Source: Streptomyces sp. V3I7
GTDB taxonomy: Bacteria; Actinomycetota; Actinomycetes; Streptomycetales; Streptomycetaceae
Length of the DNA stretch: 64,000 nt
Reading direction: 5' to 3'
NCBI RefSeq assembly: GCF_030817495.1
Contig: NZ_JAUSZK010000001.1
Span: 5,373,001 to 5,437,000, forward strand
Numbering within the stretch: the first letter of the stretch is position 1; every line of letters starts with the position of its first letter. Position numbers and translations under genes: made by a program. The notes beneath the pieces were generated by a model. The model did no database searches and was not told where the DNA came from. It saw nothing but the letters and a program-made list of their open reading frames with translations. Shown here in pieces: positions 40,103 to 49,981 of the stretch.

Positions 40103-41370
40103 GCCATCGGTCCAACGAGCAGCCATTGCCACGACTCCTTTCCGAACACGGTCTGTTCGCCGCCCGTCGAGCCGATCGCGACGGGCGTGCCGTCCGGGCC
40201 CGCCGCCGTTCCGGTCTCCGGGTCGTACGGCGTGACGTACGCGGCCCGGTCGGCGCCGGACGAACCGGTCCGCGCGCCCGGGGCGTTCTGCGCACCGCGG
40301 ACCGACGAGGCGCTGCCCCGCGGCAACGTGCAGCGCGCGTCGGTGTTCGCCGGGCGGCTGCTGGTGTCGGCGGGGTCACGGCGCCGCGTCCCGTAGCCCT
40401 GGGTGCAGGGCGGCGGATCGGCGACGTTCACGGCCAGCCCGAAGTGGGCCGTGCCGTCGGGGGAGACGGTGTCGGTGCCCGCCACGATGAGCGGCAGGGT
40501 GACCAGGGACTGCCGTACGCCGGGCAGCCTCGCCACGGTGATCTGGCCGCCGCTGATCAGATTGCCCAGCAGGACCGGCAGGTCCGGCCGGGTGGACCTC
40601 AGCAGGGAGTCGAGCTGCTGGCCGGCGGGCGTGGCGTTGTCGATCAGCCGCCGCAGGTCCGGGTCGCTCGACTTCATCTGCGCGGAGAGGTCGGCCAGGT
40701 CGTGCGAGAACGACTTGATGGCCGAGCCCTTGTCGGACTGTGTCTTGAGCACCGTCCGCGAGTCCTCGATCAACGAGACCGTCTCGGGCAGGGACTGGGA
40801 CGCCGACTCGACCAGCGTGTTGCCGGAGTCCACCAGACGGCCCAGGTTCGGCCCGGTGCCCGCGAAGGCGTCGCCCAACTCGTCGACGGTGGTCCGCAGA
40901 TCGTCCTTCTTGACCGACTTCACCAGCCGGTCGAGGCTGAGGACCAGGTCGGTGACCGGCACCGGTGTCCGCGTACGGCTGCGCGGGATCGGGCTGCCGT
41001 TCATCAGATACGGCCCGCCGGAGCGCCGCGGCTGCAGATCGACGTACTGCTCACCCACCGCCGACCGGTTGGCGACCACCGCCAGCGTGTCGGCCGGGAT
41101 CCGCGGCGCGTCGTCGTCGATCTCCAGGGGGATCGACACCCCGGTACCGGACAGCCGCAGTTCGCCGACGCGGCCCACCGGGACCCCGCGGTAGGTGACC
41201 TCGGCGCCGGGGAAGACGCCCCCGGAGTCGGCGAAGTCCGCGCGCACGGTGTAGCCGCCGCCCAGGACGTCGTCCGCCAGCCCCGTGTACGCGACGCCCA
41301 CGTACGACACCCCGATGGCGGTGACGGCCGCGAAGGCGAGCAACTGGGCCTTGACCATGCGTGAGATCAC
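40099..41370 (-). CDS. mceF: Mce family protein, sixth MCE subunit
   Basis: 423 residues from the GTG at 41370, overlapping the mceE stop (GTGA); ATG 41358 is an alternative. One membrane anchor (AQLLAFAAVTAIGVSYVGVAY) is followed by the MCE domain (YTVRADFADSGGVFPGAEVTYRGVPVGRVGELRL, then VANRSAVGEQYVDLQPRRSG). The long alpha-helical region builds the trans-envelope tunnel with the other five subunits, and a low-complexity tail follows. Function in the complex: lipid (possibly sterol) passage across the cell envelope. Confidence 0.92.
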   Translation of the reverse strand: MISRMVKAQLLAFAAVTAIGVSYVGVAYTGLADDVLGGGYTVRADFADSGGVFPGAEVTYRGVPVGRVGELRLSGTGVSIPLEIDDDAPRIPADTLAVVANRSAVGEQYVDLQPRRSGGPYLMNGSPIPRSRTRTPVPVTDLVLSLDRLVKSVKKDDLRTTVDELGDAFAGTGPNLGRLVDSGNTLVESASQSLPETVSLIEDSRTVLKTQSDKGSAIKSFSHDLADLSAQMKSSDPDLRRLIDNATPAGQQLDSLLRSTRPDLPVLLGNLISGGQITVARLPGVRQSLVTLPLIVAGTDTVSPDGTAHFGLAVNVADPPPCTQGYGTRRRDPADTSSRPANTDARCTLPRGSASSVRGAQNAPGARTGSSGADRAAYVTPYDPETGTAAGPDGTPVAIGSTGGEQTVFGKESWQWLLVGPMA

Positions 41371-42647
41371 GGCAGCATCCCCTTCAGCATGAGCTCGGCG
41401 AGGCCGGCGTCGACTCCTCGCGGCAGGCGCCGGGAGCCGTCCCCCGTGCCGTAGGCCGCCGTGCACACCGGTGGGCACAGCGGGCCGCCGCTGTGGCCGG
41501 GCGCGGGGGGCTTGTCGGGCACGCTCGGGATGTCCGGAAGGGGCGGGGTGGATGGCAGCGGCACGGGGGTGGGCACCTTCGGCAGCCCGGGAAGATCCGG
41601 CACGTCCGGGGTCCCGGGCTTGTCGGAGCCTCCCCCGCTCGGCTTGTCGGCGAGGTTGCCGTAGATGCCCGCCAGATCGAGGTCGGCCGTGATCTTCAGG
41701 TTGACGTAGTCACCCTTGACGGCGTCGGTGACGTTCCGCGGGAACGGGTAAGTCGTCAGGATCTCCAGAGAGTTGGGCAGGTCGGCGCCCGCCTTGTTCA
41801 GCTGCCGCAGGATGGGCCTCAGCTTCTCGAGGTCGGCGACCGTGTCGTCCCGCGAGGCGTTCACGACGCGGGTGCCGGTCCTGCCGAGCTTCGACAGGGA
41901 GGTGAGCATCTTCGTCAGGTCGCGGCGCTGGTCGGCGAGCGTCTTCAGGGCGGGCGGCATGGTGTCGACGGCCTGGGCGATCGTCGTCTTCTCGTCCTTG
42001 AGCCGCCTGGACAGCCGGTCGATGCCCTTCAGCGCGCGGACGATGTCCGCGCGCTGCTGGTCGAGGCCGCCGAGGAACGTGTCGAGCTGCTTCAGCAGGG
42101 ACCTGACCCGGTCCTCGCGTCCGTCGAGGGCCTTGTTCAGCTCGACGGTGATCGTCTTGAGCTGGGCGACCCCGCCGCCGTTGAGCAGCGCGGACAGGGC
42201 GGCGAGCACCTCCTCGACGTCCGGGTTGCGGCCGCTGCGGGACAGCGGGATGCGGTCGCCGTCACGCAGCCGCCCCACGGGCGCCACTGAGGTCGGCGCG
42301 GACAGCGCGACGTACTTCTCGCCGAGCATGCTGGTCTGCCGCAGCCCGGCGGTCGCGTTGCCGGGCAGCTTCACCGAGTCGGCGATCCGCAGCCGCACGC
42401 GCGCGTGCCAGCCGACCAGCTCCACCTTCTCGACCGCTCCCACGGTGACGTTGTCGACCTTGACCGCGGACTGCGGGACCAGGTCCATGACGTCCCGGAA
42501 GTCGACCGTGACGTGGTAGGCACGGCCGTCCGAAGCGGCGCCCCCGGGGAGCGGAACGTCGTACCAGCCGTTGAACTCGCAGCCGGTCAGCAGCAGCGAA
42601 CCGACCGCCGTCCAGGCGGCCATCCGGGCCGTGCGCGGCACGCTCAT
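41367..42647 (-). CDS. mceE: Mce family lipoprotein, fifth MCE subunit
   Basis: 426 residues; the ATG at 42647 overlaps the mceD stop (ATGA). It is the lipoprotein member of the set: signal peptide [15 protein letters not shown] with lipobox LLTGC near residue 23. The MCE domain follows ([34 protein letters not shown], then [17 protein letters not shown]). The helical repeat region is typical. The C-terminus is Pro-rich ([20 protein letters not shown]) and has a terminal [12 protein letters not shown] with two Cys. Confidence 0.93.
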   Translation of the reverse strand: MSVPRTARMAAWTAVGSLLLTGCEFNGWYDVPLPGGAASDGRAYHVTVDFRDVMDLVPQSAVKVDNVTVGAVEKVELVGWHARVRLRIADSVKLPGNATAGLRQTSMLGEKYVALSAPTSVAPVGRLRDGDRIPLSRSGRNPDVEEVLAALSALLNGGGVAQLKTITVELNKALDGREDRVRSLLKQLDTFLGGLDQQRADIVRALKGIDRLSRRLKDEKTTIAQAVDTMPPALKTLADQRRDLTKMLTSLSKLGRTGTRVVNASRDDTVADLEKLRPILRQLNKAGADLPNSLEILTTYPFPRNVTDAVKGDYVNLKITADLDLAGIYGNLADKPSGGGSDKPGTPDVPDLPGLPKVPTPVPLPSTPPLPDIPSVPDKPPAPGHSGGPLCPPVCTAAYGTGDGSRRLPRGVDAGLAELMLKGMLP

Positions 42648-43789
42648 ACCCCGGCCCCCAGAATTCCGCCGAGGGTCTTGTCGACCGTGCCCGTCGCCGC
42701 CGGGGCCGTCGGCACCTTCGGCAGGGAGGCGAAGAGTTTCCTCAGCTCGGCGCAGTCGGGGTTCTTGCCGCCCTCGTCGCCGGTCGTCCTCAGCAGCGAG
42801 CACAGCAGGGACGCCGGATCCTGCGGCAGCTGCGCGTTGTTGCGGGTGTCGAGCGTGCCGGAGGAGGGGTTGTAGGTGTTGTACAGGTTCGACAGGCCGG
42901 TGGGCGCGACGTCCAACAGCTCCTCCAGTGCGGCCCGTTGGGTGACGAGGACCTTGGTGACCTTGCTGAGGCCGTGGACGTCCGAGGCCAGCGCCTTCTT
43001 GTTGTGCTTCACGAAGTCGGCGACGTCGCCGAGCGCCTGGGCGAGGTACTTGAGCGCCGCCGCGAGGTCCTTGCGCTCCCCGGCGAGCTGGTCCGCCACG
43101 TCGGCGAGGTTGCCGTTGAACGAGCGCACGCTCTTGTCGTCCGCCGCCAGCGCGGCCGTGAACACCTGCAGGTTGCGCACGGTGCCGAACAGGTCGCGCC
43201 GGCCGTCGGAGAGCGTGGTGACCGCCTGAGAGAGGTCCGCCACCGACTGGTTGAGGTTCTTGCCCTGGCCCTGGAGGTTGTCCGCGCTCACCCCGAGCAG
43301 CCGAGCCAGCGCGCCGTCCTTGTTCGCGCCGCTCGGACCGAGCGCCTCGGACGTGGTGTGCAGGCTGTCGAAGACCCGGTCCAGCTCGACGGGGACGGCC
43401 GTACGCGACTCCGGGATGACGGCGCCGTCCCGCAGCACCGGTCCCTTGCGGTACACCGGCAGCAGTTGCAGGTAACGGTCGCTGACCACCGAGGAGTTGA
43501 CAATGGCGGCCTGCGCGTCCGCGGGGACCTCGCGCCCGTGGTCGTACTCCAGCTCCACCCGCACCCGGCGCCCCTGAGGCGTGATCTTCTTGACCTCGCC
43601 GATGCGCACACCGAGCACGCGGACGTCCGAGCCGGGGTAGAGGCCGACGGAGCGCGGGAAGTACGCCGTGACGCGGACGGGCTCGGGGTGCGGCCACAGC
43701 ACGACGGCGAGCGTGGCGACGACCGCGAGCGCGGTGAGCAGCGCGAGGGCCTTGACGCGCCGGACGGTCGCTGTTCTGCGTGCAGTCAT
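42644..43789 (-). CDS. mceD: Mce family protein, fourth MCE subunit
   Basis: 381 residues; the ATG at 43789 overlaps the mceC stop. The membrane anchor [20 protein letters not shown] is followed by the MCE domain ([30 protein letters not shown], then [13 protein letters not shown]). The helical domain carries coiled segments ([20 protein letters not shown]). The family requires six such subunits to form a heterohexameric tube above the YrbE permease. Confidence 0.93.
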   Translation of the reverse strand: MTARRTATVRRVKALALLTALAVVATLAVVLWPHPEPVRVTAYFPRSVGLYPGSDVRVLGVRIGEVKKITPQGRRVRVELEYDHGREVPADAQAAIVNSSVVSDRYLQLLPVYRKGPVLRDGAVIPESRTAVPVELDRVFDSLHTTSEALGPSGANKDGALARLLGVSADNLQGQGKNLNQSVADLSQAVTTLSDGRRDLFGTVRNLQVFTAALAADDKSVRSFNGNLADVADQLAGERKDLAAALKYLAQALGDVADFVKHNKKALASDVHGLSKVTKVLVTQRAALEELLDVAPTGLSNLYNTYNPSSGTLDTRNNAQLPQDPASLLCSLLRTTGDEGGKNPDCAELRKLFASLPKVPTAPAATGTVDKTLGGILGAGV

Positions 43790-44970
43790 CGTGAGCCTCC
43801 CGTGCGCGGTACGGCCGGGGCGGGGACGACGAGGTTCTGCACGTAGGTGTCGAACCAGCGGCCGTTGCCCAGGGTGTTGCTGAAGAGCCGCACGTAGGGC
43901 GCGAGCATTCGGACGCTGCGGTCGAGGCTCGCCTGGTTGCGTTCCAGCATCTTTACGAAGGCGTTCAGGTTCTTGAGGGCCGGTCCGATCTGCGCCCGGT
44001 TGTCCTCGACGAGACCGGAGAGCTGGATGCCCAGGAGGGCGGAGCTCTTGAGGAGTTGGTGGATCGCTTCGCGCCGCCTGCTGATCTCCCTCAGCAGGGC
44101 GTCGCCGTCCTTCACCAGCGCGGAGAAGTCCTTGGTGTGCCCGGCCAGCGTGCCAGTGACGCCGTTGGCGTGGTCGAGCAGCTCCTGCAGCGCCTTGTCG
44201 CGGGAGGCGACGGTCCTGGAGATGCGCGACAGCCCCTTGATCGACGCCCGCACCTCCGCGGGGGAGTCCTGGAAGGTGACGGAGATCGTGTCCAGCGCCT
44301 TCGCGAGCCGGTCCGTGTCGACCTTCTCGCTGGTGGTCGTCAGGTCACTGAAGGCCTGCACGACGTCGTACGCCGACACCGTCCGCCGCAGCGGGATCTG
44401 GCTGCCCGCCTTCAACTGGCCGGGGCCCTTGGGGTACAGCGCGAGGTACTTCTGACCGAGGATGGTCTTGACCCGGATCGCCGCGCCGGTCTCGGTGCCG
44501 AAGGCCGGGTCGTCCTTCACCTTGAAGCTCACCTTGACGTGGTCGCCGTCCAGGTCGACGTCCTCCACCTTGCCGACCTTGACCCCGGCGATCCGCACCT
44601 CGTCGCCCGCCTTGAGGCCGCCCGCCTCCGAGAAGGCAGCGCTGTACCTGTCGCCACCGCCGATCACCGGGAGGCTGTCGGCGTTGAACGCGGCCAGGGC
44701 CAGCAGCGCGAGCACGGTGAGACCGACGATGCCGACCACGACGGGATTGCGCTCGCGGAACGGCTTGAGCCGGGGGCGGCGCAACGGGATCCTCGGCAGC
44801 TTCGGCGGCAGGATCCGTACCTTCACCAGCGGATCGGGTCGGCGAGGCCTGCGCTTGGGCAGTTTCGGCAGCTTGGACAGCTTCGGCACCCCGGGCAGCT
44901 TCGGCGGCAGGATCCGTACCTTCACCAACGGCTCGGGGCCGTGGCGTCGCCGTACGACGCGCAGGCTCAT
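43786..44970 (-). CDS. mceC: Mce family protein, third MCE subunit, with duplicated N-terminal segment
   Basis: 394 residues; the ATG at 44970 overlaps the mceB stop (ATGA). The first 70 residues form a long basic, Pro/Lys/Leu-rich cytoplasmic extension in which [13 protein letters not shown] occurs twice. Then come the anchor ([19 protein letters not shown]), the MCE domain ([32 protein letters not shown], then [15 protein letters not shown]) and the helical region. The duplication is encoded by an exact 34 bp DNA repeat and looks recent. Confidence 0.92.
   Translation of the reverse strand: MSLRVVRRRHGPEPLVKVRILPPKLPGVPKLSKLPKLPKRRPRRPDPLVKVRILPPKLPRIPLRRPRLKPFRERNPVVVGIVGLTVLALLALAAFNADSLPVIGGGDRYSAAFSEAGGLKAGDEVRIAGVKVGKVEDVDLDGDHVKVSFKVKDDPAFGTETGAAIRVKTILGQKYLALYPKGPGQLKAGSQIPLRRTVSAYDVVQAFSDLTTTSEKVDTDRLAKALDTISVTFQDSPAEVRASIKGLSRISRTVASRDKALQELLDHANGVTGTLAGHTKDFSALVKDGDALLREISRRREAIHQLLKSSALLGIQLSGLVEDNRAQIGPALKNLNAFVKMLERNQASLDRSVRMLAPYVRLFSNTLGNGRWFDTYVQNLVVPAPAVPRTGGSR
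44795..44927. repeat. Exact 34 bp direct repeat within the 5' part of mceC
   Basis: The 34 bp segments 44795-44828 and 44894-44927 are identical on the DNA level, 99 bp (33 codons) apart and in the same frame. They encode the repeated [11 protein letters not shown] of MceC. Identity at synonymous positions argues for a recent in-frame duplication or gene conversion. Confidence 0.85.
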
Positions 44971-46004
44971 CCGCCGCACCTCGCCCGTGCCACGTGCATC
45001 TCCGGAGAGATCACCTGTTTCGTCCTCGGCAGCACGATCCGGCCGTCGAAGTCGCAGAGGTAGAAGTTGAACCAGGAGCCGTAGGACGCCGTCCCGGTCA
45101 ACTTGTCGAGCTTGTTCGGCAGCCGCTTCAGGACGCCCTCCACGGTCGTCTGGTGGTTGTTCAGCGTTCCGGTCAGTTCGGTCAGGCCGGCGATGTCGTC
45201 CTTCAGCGGTGGACGCGCGTCCCGCAGCAGCCCCGAGGTGGCCCCGCTGAGGTCGGCGATGTTCACCAGGGACTCGCCGATGGGCTTGCGGTCGGCGGAC
45301 AGCCCGGAGATCACCCGCCGCAGCTGTTCGATCAACTCCGAGAAACGGGCGCCGCGTTGGTCGAGCGTCTGCAGCACGGTGTTGAGGTTGTCGATCACCG
45401 AGCCGATCAGCTTGTCGCGGTCGGCGAGGGTCGTGGTGAGCGACGCCGTGTGCGCGAGCAGGCTGTTCACCGTTCCGCCCTCGCCCTGAAGGGTCCTGAT
45501 GATCTCGGTGGCGAGCTGGTTGACGTCGCTCGGGCTCAACGCGGCGAACAGCGGCTTGAAGCCGTTCAGCAGCGCGTTGAGGTCCAGCGCCGGCCGGGTC
45601 CGCGCCAGCGGGATGGTGCCGCCCGGCCGCAGCCGGGTGCCGTCGCCCACGCCCTCGGTCAGCGCGACGTACCGCTGGCCGACCAGGTTGCGGTAGCGCA
45701 CGACCGCGTTCGTGCTCCTGCGCAGCGGACGGTCCGCGGTGACCGTGAAGGTGACCTCGGCCAGCGTCCGGTGCCGGATGCGGATGTCCTCGACCTCGCC
45801 GACCCGCACCCCGGCCACCCGGATGTCGTCGCCCTGCTCCAGCCCCGTCACGTCGCTGAACACCGCGTGGTACGTGTCCTTCGGCGCGAAGGAGATGTTG
45901 ACGATGGTCGCGGCGAGCAGCGTCGTCGCCGCGATCGTCACCAGCGCGAAGAGGCTGAACTTGACCAGCGGCGCGGCGGCCTGCCGGGCTCCTGTGGTCC
46001 TCAT
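44967..46004 (-). CDS. mceB: Mce family protein, second MCE subunit
   Basis: 345 residues; the ATG at 46004 overlaps the mceA stop. The membrane helix FSLFALVTIAATTLLAATIV is followed by the MCE domain (YHAVFSDVTGLEQGDDIRVAGVRVGEVEDI, then YRNLVGQRYVALTEG). The typical MceB ending is short, with FYLCDFDGRIVLP. Operon position and helical content fit the second subunit of the hexameric lipid conduit. Confidence 0.93.
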   Translation of the reverse strand: MRTTGARQAAAPLVKFSLFALVTIAATTLLAATIVNISFAPKDTYHAVFSDVTGLEQGDDIRVAGVRVGEVEDIRIRHRTLAEVTFTVTADRPLRRSTNAVVRYRNLVGQRYVALTEGVGDGTRLRPGGTIPLARTRPALDLNALLNGFKPLFAALSPSDVNQLATEIIRTLQGEGGTVNSLLAHTASLTTTLADRDKLIGSVIDNLNTVLQTLDQRGARFSELIEQLRRVISGLSADRKPIGESLVNIADLSGATSGLLRDARPPLKDDIAGLTELTGTLNNHQTTVEGVLKRLPNKLDKLTGTASYGSWFNFYLCDFDGRIVLPRTKQVISPEMHVARARCGG

Positions 46005-47248
46005 GCGACGCTCACCGCCGTTCCCCGGGCGAGCGGCCCGAACAGCAGGGTCGCCACCGGCGGCACCCGGTCCGCCAAGACGCCCATCGCGGGGGCCACG
46101 AGCGAGCCGACGGCCCGCTGCTCGGCCTTGGTGGCGGACACCTGGTCACCTGCGGGGAGCGTGCCGCCCGCACCACTGCCGGACGTACCGTCGTCGAGCT
46201 TGGGCTTCGGTACGGGCACCGGCGGATGGCGGAGGCAGAACGGCCCCGAGTGCTCCCCGTACCGAGGCTCCTCCCCGGGGTGGTAGGCCCGCTGAGTCCG
46301 TACGGCCTCGAGCGTGATGTGCATCTCGCCGCCCTGGAACACCTTCTCCCCCGCCTGCTCCTGGTGCACCAGGCCCGCGAACAGGCACGGGTACTCGGGG
46401 GAGTAGCGGGCGAACAGCTCCAGCGTCGGGCGGGAGACCCGGCCGAGGGTGATCAGCCGGTCGCCGTTGTCGTCGAGGAAGTCGCGCCCCGTGTCCGCGG
46501 CCGTCGCGGTCGTGCGCAGCGCCGAGGCCAGCTGCTCCCGCTTCTCGACGAGCGTGCGGCTGGTGGTGACGGTGTTGCGCAGGATACGCATGAGATCGGG
46601 CGCGGCGTCGCCGTACACCTCGGCGACGTCCGCGAAGCGTGCGATGTCCTCCTTCAGGGACGGCAGATGCGGGTTGAGCCGGCGCAGATAGGCGTCGACC
46701 CGGGCGAGGTTGTCGCCGATCCGGTCGCCGCGGCCCTCCAGCGCGGTGGCGAACGCCGAGAGGGTGGCGTTGAGTTCACCCGGTTTCACGGTACGGAGCA
46801 GTGGCAGCAGGTCGTTCATCAGCTGCTGCACCTCGATGCCGACCTTCGTACGGTCCTGGGTGATGACGTCTCCCGCGCGGATGGCCCGGTCGGTGGAGTG
46901 GGCAGGCGCCACGAGGTCGACGTACTTCTCCCCGAACAGCGTCTTGGGCAGCAGCCGGGCGTGCACGTCCGCCGGGATGAAGCGGACCTGGTCCGGGTCG
47001 AGCGCGAGGTCGAGCGTGGCCTTGCGGCCGTCGGCGCGCACCGCGCGCACCTCGCCCACCAGCAGCCCGCGCAGCTTGACGTCGGCACGCGGATCGAGCT
47101 GGTTGCCGAGGCTGCCGGCCTCCAGGGTGATGCGTACGACCGAGGTGAACGTCTGCTGGTAGACGGCCACGGCGAGGGACAGCAGCAGCGCCAGCACGAC
47201 GAGGAAGACGACGCCGTACAGTCGCAGTCGGAGCACTCTCACCGGCAT
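46001..47248 (-). CDS. mceA: Mce family protein, first MCE subunit
   Basis: 415 residues from the ATG at 47248, which shares one base with the YrbE stop (TGATG). The anchor is YGVVFLVVLALLLSLAVAVY and the MCE domain follows (LGNQLDPRADVKLRGLLVGEVRAVRA, then LLPKTLFGEKYVDLVAP). The helical region holds the MceA-type RILRNTVTTSRTLVEKREQLASAL, and the tail carries a Cys pair region (YPCLFAGL, GPFCLRHPP). First of six consecutive MCE genes. Confidence 0.93.
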   Translation of the reverse strand: MPVRVLRLRLYGVVFLVVLALLLSLAVAVYQQTFTSVVRITLEAGSLGNQLDPRADVKLRGLLVGEVRAVRADGRKATLDLALDPDQVRFIPADVHARLLPKTLFGEKYVDLVAPAHSTDRAIRAGDVITQDRTKVGIEVQQLMNDLLPLLRTVKPGELNATLSAFATALEGRGDRIGDNLARVDAYLRRLNPHLPSLKEDIARFADVAEVYGDAAPDLMRILRNTVTTSRTLVEKREQLASALRTTATAADTGRDFLDDNGDRLITLGRVSRPTLELFARYSPEYPCLFAGLVHQEQAGEKVFQGGEMHITLEAVRTQRAYHPGEEPRYGEHSGPFCLRHPPVPVPKPKLDDGTSGSGAGGTLPAGDQVSATKAEQRAVGSLVAPAMGVLADRVPPVATLLFGPLARGTAVSVA

Positions 47249-48072
47249 CAACCCGCTATCCGTACGGTCGTGTTGGCGCCCCAGATCGCGAGGCTCAGGA
47301 AGAAGTCGAGGACGTTGACGGCGACGATCGAGGTCCGCACGGCGCGCCCCACCGCCACCCCGACGCCCGCCGGACCGCCGCTCGCGTAGTAGCCGTAGTG
47401 GCAGTGCACGAGGATGATCAGGACGGCGAAGACGATCACCTTGCCGAAGGACCAGAACACGTCGACCGGCGGCAGGTACTGGTGGAAGTAGTGGTCGTAG
47501 GTGCCCGCCGACTGGCCGTAGTACTGGGTGGTGATGGTGCGGGCGGCGAGGTACGAGGACAGCAGCCCGATGACGTACAGCGGGATCACGGCGACGAAGC
47601 CCGCGATCATCCGGGTCGTCACCAGAAAGGGCAGCGAGGGGACGCCCATCACCTCCAGCGCGTCGGTCTCCTCACTGATCCGCATCGCGCCGAGCTGCGC
47701 GGTGAAGCCGGCGCCGACCGTCGCGGACAGGGCGAGCCCGGCCACCAGGGGCGCGATCTCCCGGGTGTTGAAGTACGCCGACAGGAACGCCACGAAGTTG
47801 GAGGTGCCGAGCTGGTTGAGGGCCGCGTAGCCCTGGAGGCCCACCTCGGTGCCGGTGAAGAACGACAGGAAGGCGATCACGCCGACCGTGCCGCCCACGA
47901 CGGCGAGCGCGCCGCGGCCGAAGCTCACCTCGGCGAGCAGCCGCAGGACCTCCTTCTTGTAGCGGCGCAGGGTACGCCCCGTCCACGCCAGGGAGCGTCC
48001 GTAGAAGGCGAGTTGGGCGCCGAGATCTTCGAGAGAGCGCAGCGGGCGTTCGAAGAGTCGTCGAGGTCGCAT
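47248..48072 (-). CDS. YrbE-type ABC permease of the Mce system (second)
   Basis: 274 residues, MlaE/YrbE permease family (PF02405). About five hydrophobic segments, including VVGGTVGVIAFLSFFTG and GLALSATVGAGFTAQLGAMRI. The conserved EETDALEVMGV coupling helix contacts the ATPase. It closes with a terminal ANTTVRIAG. Starts with ATG at 48072, 3 nt after the previous permease stop. Together with the 48076-48846 protein it forms the heterodimeric membrane pore energised by the ATPase at 48843. Confidence 0.94.
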   Translation of the reverse strand: MRPRRLFERPLRSLEDLGAQLAFYGRSLAWTGRTLRRYKKEVLRLLAEVSFGRGALAVVGGTVGVIAFLSFFTGTEVGLQGYAALNQLGTSNFVAFLSAYFNTREIAPLVAGLALSATVGAGFTAQLGAMRISEETDALEVMGVPSLPFLVTTRMIAGFVAVIPLYVIGLLSSYLAARTITTQYYGQSAGTYDHYFHQYLPPVDVFWSFGKVIVFAVLIILVHCHYGYYASGGPAGVGVAVGRAVRTSIVAVNVLDFFLSLAIWGANTTVRIAG

Positions 48073-48075
48073 CGG

Positions 48076-48846
48076 CTAACCCCTCTGCGGGACGACCTGG
48101 AAGTACACCGCGGTCATCACGAAGTTGGTCACGAACAGCAGCATGAAGGTGATCACCACTGACTGGTTGACGGCATCGCCCACGCCCTTCGGGCCGCCAC
48201 TCGCGTTCAGCCCCTTGTACGAGGCCACGATCGCGGCGATCGCCCCGAACACCAGCGCCTTCAGCTCGGCGGCCCACAGGTCGGGCAGCTGGGCGAGGGT
48301 GGTGAAGGAGGCGAGGTAGGCGCCGGGTGTGCCGTTCTGGAGAATGACGTTGAAGAAGTAGCCGCCCGCCACGCCGACCACCGACACCAGGCCGTTGAGC
48401 AGGACGGCGACGACCATGGAGGCCAGCACGCGGGGCACGACGAGCCGGTGGATCGGGTCGATGCCGAGCACCTGCATCGCATCGATCTCGTCCCTGATCT
48501 TGCGTGCGCCGAGGTCCGCGCAGATCGCCGTGCCGCCCGCGCCCGCGATCAGCAGCGCGGTGACGATCGGCGACGCCTCCCGCAGCACCGCGAGGACCGA
48601 GGCCGCACCGGAGAAGGACTGGGCGCCCAACTGCCGAGTCAGGCTGCCGATCTGCAGCGCGATGACGGCCCCGAAGGGGATCGACACCAGGGCGGTGGGC
48701 AGGATGGTCACACTGGCGACGAACCAGGCCTGCTGGATGAACTCCCGAGCCTGGAAAGGCCGTCGGGGAAGGGTCCGCACGACGTCCAGTGCCATCGCGA
48801 ACAGACGGCCCGAGTGCCTCAGCGCCCCGGTCGGCGACAGACTCAT
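48076..48846 (-). CDS. YrbE-type ABC permease of the Mce system (first)
   Basis: 256 residues, MlaE/YrbE family: ILPTALVSIPFGAVIALQIGSL, TALLIAGAGGTAICADLGARKIRDEIDAMQVLGIDP (the conserved coupling motif) and the C-terminal NQSVVITFMLLFVTNFVMTAVYF helix. The ATG at 48846 overlaps the ATPase stop (ATGA), so the transport core is translationally coupled. Paired with the following permease. Confidence 0.94.
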   Translation of the reverse strand: MSLSPTGALRHSGRLFAMALDVVRTLPRRPFQAREFIQQAWFVASVTILPTALVSIPFGAVIALQIGSLTRQLGAQSFSGAASVLAVLREASPIVTALLIAGAGGTAICADLGARKIRDEIDAMQVLGIDPIHRLVVPRVLASMVVAVLLNGLVSVVGVAGGYFFNVILQNGTPGAYLASFTTLAQLPDLWAAELKALVFGAIAAIVASYKGLNASGGPKGVGDAVNQSVVITFMLLFVTNFVMTAVYFQVVPQRG

Positions 48847-49787
48847 GCGTCCGCCACCTCCTTCCGGTGCAGCTCCGCCTCCCGTCTCGCGATCGCCTCC
48901 CAGCGGGGCGGGCGGGTGATGCCGGGGCCCGGGAGCAGGCGCGGTGTCATGTCGTTGCCGACGTGGCGGGCCTTGCGGTCCACGTCGCCGAGCCGCGCCA
49001 GCTCCTCTTCGACCTGGGCGGCGTCCTTCTCCTCGGCCATCCCGATCGGCCCCTGCATCCGGCCGTTCAGGAACTGCCGTACGACGGGCTCCTCGCTGCT
49101 CAGCAGCTTCTCGCGCGGGCCGAACATGACCAGCTCGCGGCGGAACAACAGTCCGATGTTGTCCGGCACTTGACGGGCCGAGGAGATGTCGTGCGTGACG
49201 ATCAGGAAGGTCGCGTCGATCTGCGCGTTGAGGTCGACGATGAGCTGGTTGAGGTAGGCCACGCGCACCGGATCCAGGCCCGAGTCGGGCTCGTCGAAGA
49301 GGATGATCTCGGGGTCCAGCACCAGGGCCCGGGCGAGCCCCGCCCGCTTGCGCATGCCGCCGGATATCTCGCCGGGCAGCTTGTCCTCGGCGCCGATCAG
49401 TCCGACCATGTCCATCTTCTCCAGCACGATCCGCCGGATCTCGCTCTCGGACTTGCGGGTGTGCTCGCGCAGCGGGAAGGCGATGTTGTCGTACAGGTTC
49501 ATCGAGCCGAACAGCGCGCCGTCCTGGAACAGCACGCCGAACAACTTCCGTACCTCGTACAGCTCGTGCTCACGCAGCTTCGTGATGTCCTGGCCCGCGA
49601 TCTCGACCGAGCCGCGCTCCGGCTTCAGCAGTCCGACGAGCGTCTTGAGGAACACCGACTTGCCGGTACCCGAGGGGCCGAGCATGACCGAGACCTCACC
49701 GGCGGGCAGCGTCAGGGAGACGTCCTGCCAGATGACCTGGTGACCGAAGGACTTGGTCAGCCCTTCCACACAGATCTCGACACCCAT
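48843..49787 (-). CDS. ABC transporter ATPase of the Mce lipid importer (Mkl/MlaF-like)
   Basis: 314 residues from the ATG at 49787, with GGTGGAG upstream; an in-frame region further up is Arg/His repeat text and unlikely to be coding. Walker A VMLGPSGTGKSVFLKTL, Q loop GVLFQDGALF, signature GEISGGMRKRAGLARAL, Walker B EIILFDEPDSGLDP and H loop FLIVTHD are all intact. A C-terminal extension beyond 240 (GMAEEKDAAQVEEELARLGD) is typical of Mkl ATPases that serve Mce systems. First gene of the operon. Confidence 0.95.
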   Translation of the reverse strand: MGVEICVEGLTKSFGHQVIWQDVSLTLPAGEVSVMLGPSGTGKSVFLKTLVGLLKPERGSVEIAGQDITKLREHELYEVRKLFGVLFQDGALFGSMNLYDNIAFPLREHTRKSESEIRRIVLEKMDMVGLIGAEDKLPGEISGGMRKRAGLARALVLDPEIILFDEPDSGLDPVRVAYLNQLIVDLNAQIDATFLIVTHDISSARQVPDNIGLLFRRELVMFGPREKLLSSEEPVVRQFLNGRMQGPIGMAEEKDAAQVEEELARLGDVDRKARHVGNDMTPRLLPGPGITRPPRWEAIARREAELHRKEVADA

Positions 49788-49981
49788 CCGCTCCACCCTT
49801 CGCCCGTGCCGCCCGCGTCGCCCGTGCCGCTCGTGTCGCTCGTGGCGACCGTAGAGCAGCTTCGACATCTGCTCTACGGGGCGGGGCAGGGCGTCCGTCG
49901 CGACGATGGCCGGATTTTTTCTGAACGGGTTTACCCGGAGCCACGACGGCTTCGTCCCGTTCGGTTCAGGCCGACGCCGCC

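Noticed and set aside
49790..49870. Short tandem repeats (cacgagcg/cacgggcg-like) upstream of the Mce ATPase, considered as CRISPR or coding extension
   Set aside because: Units are 9 bp and degenerate, without spacers; as protein they give only Arg/His/Glu low-complexity text.
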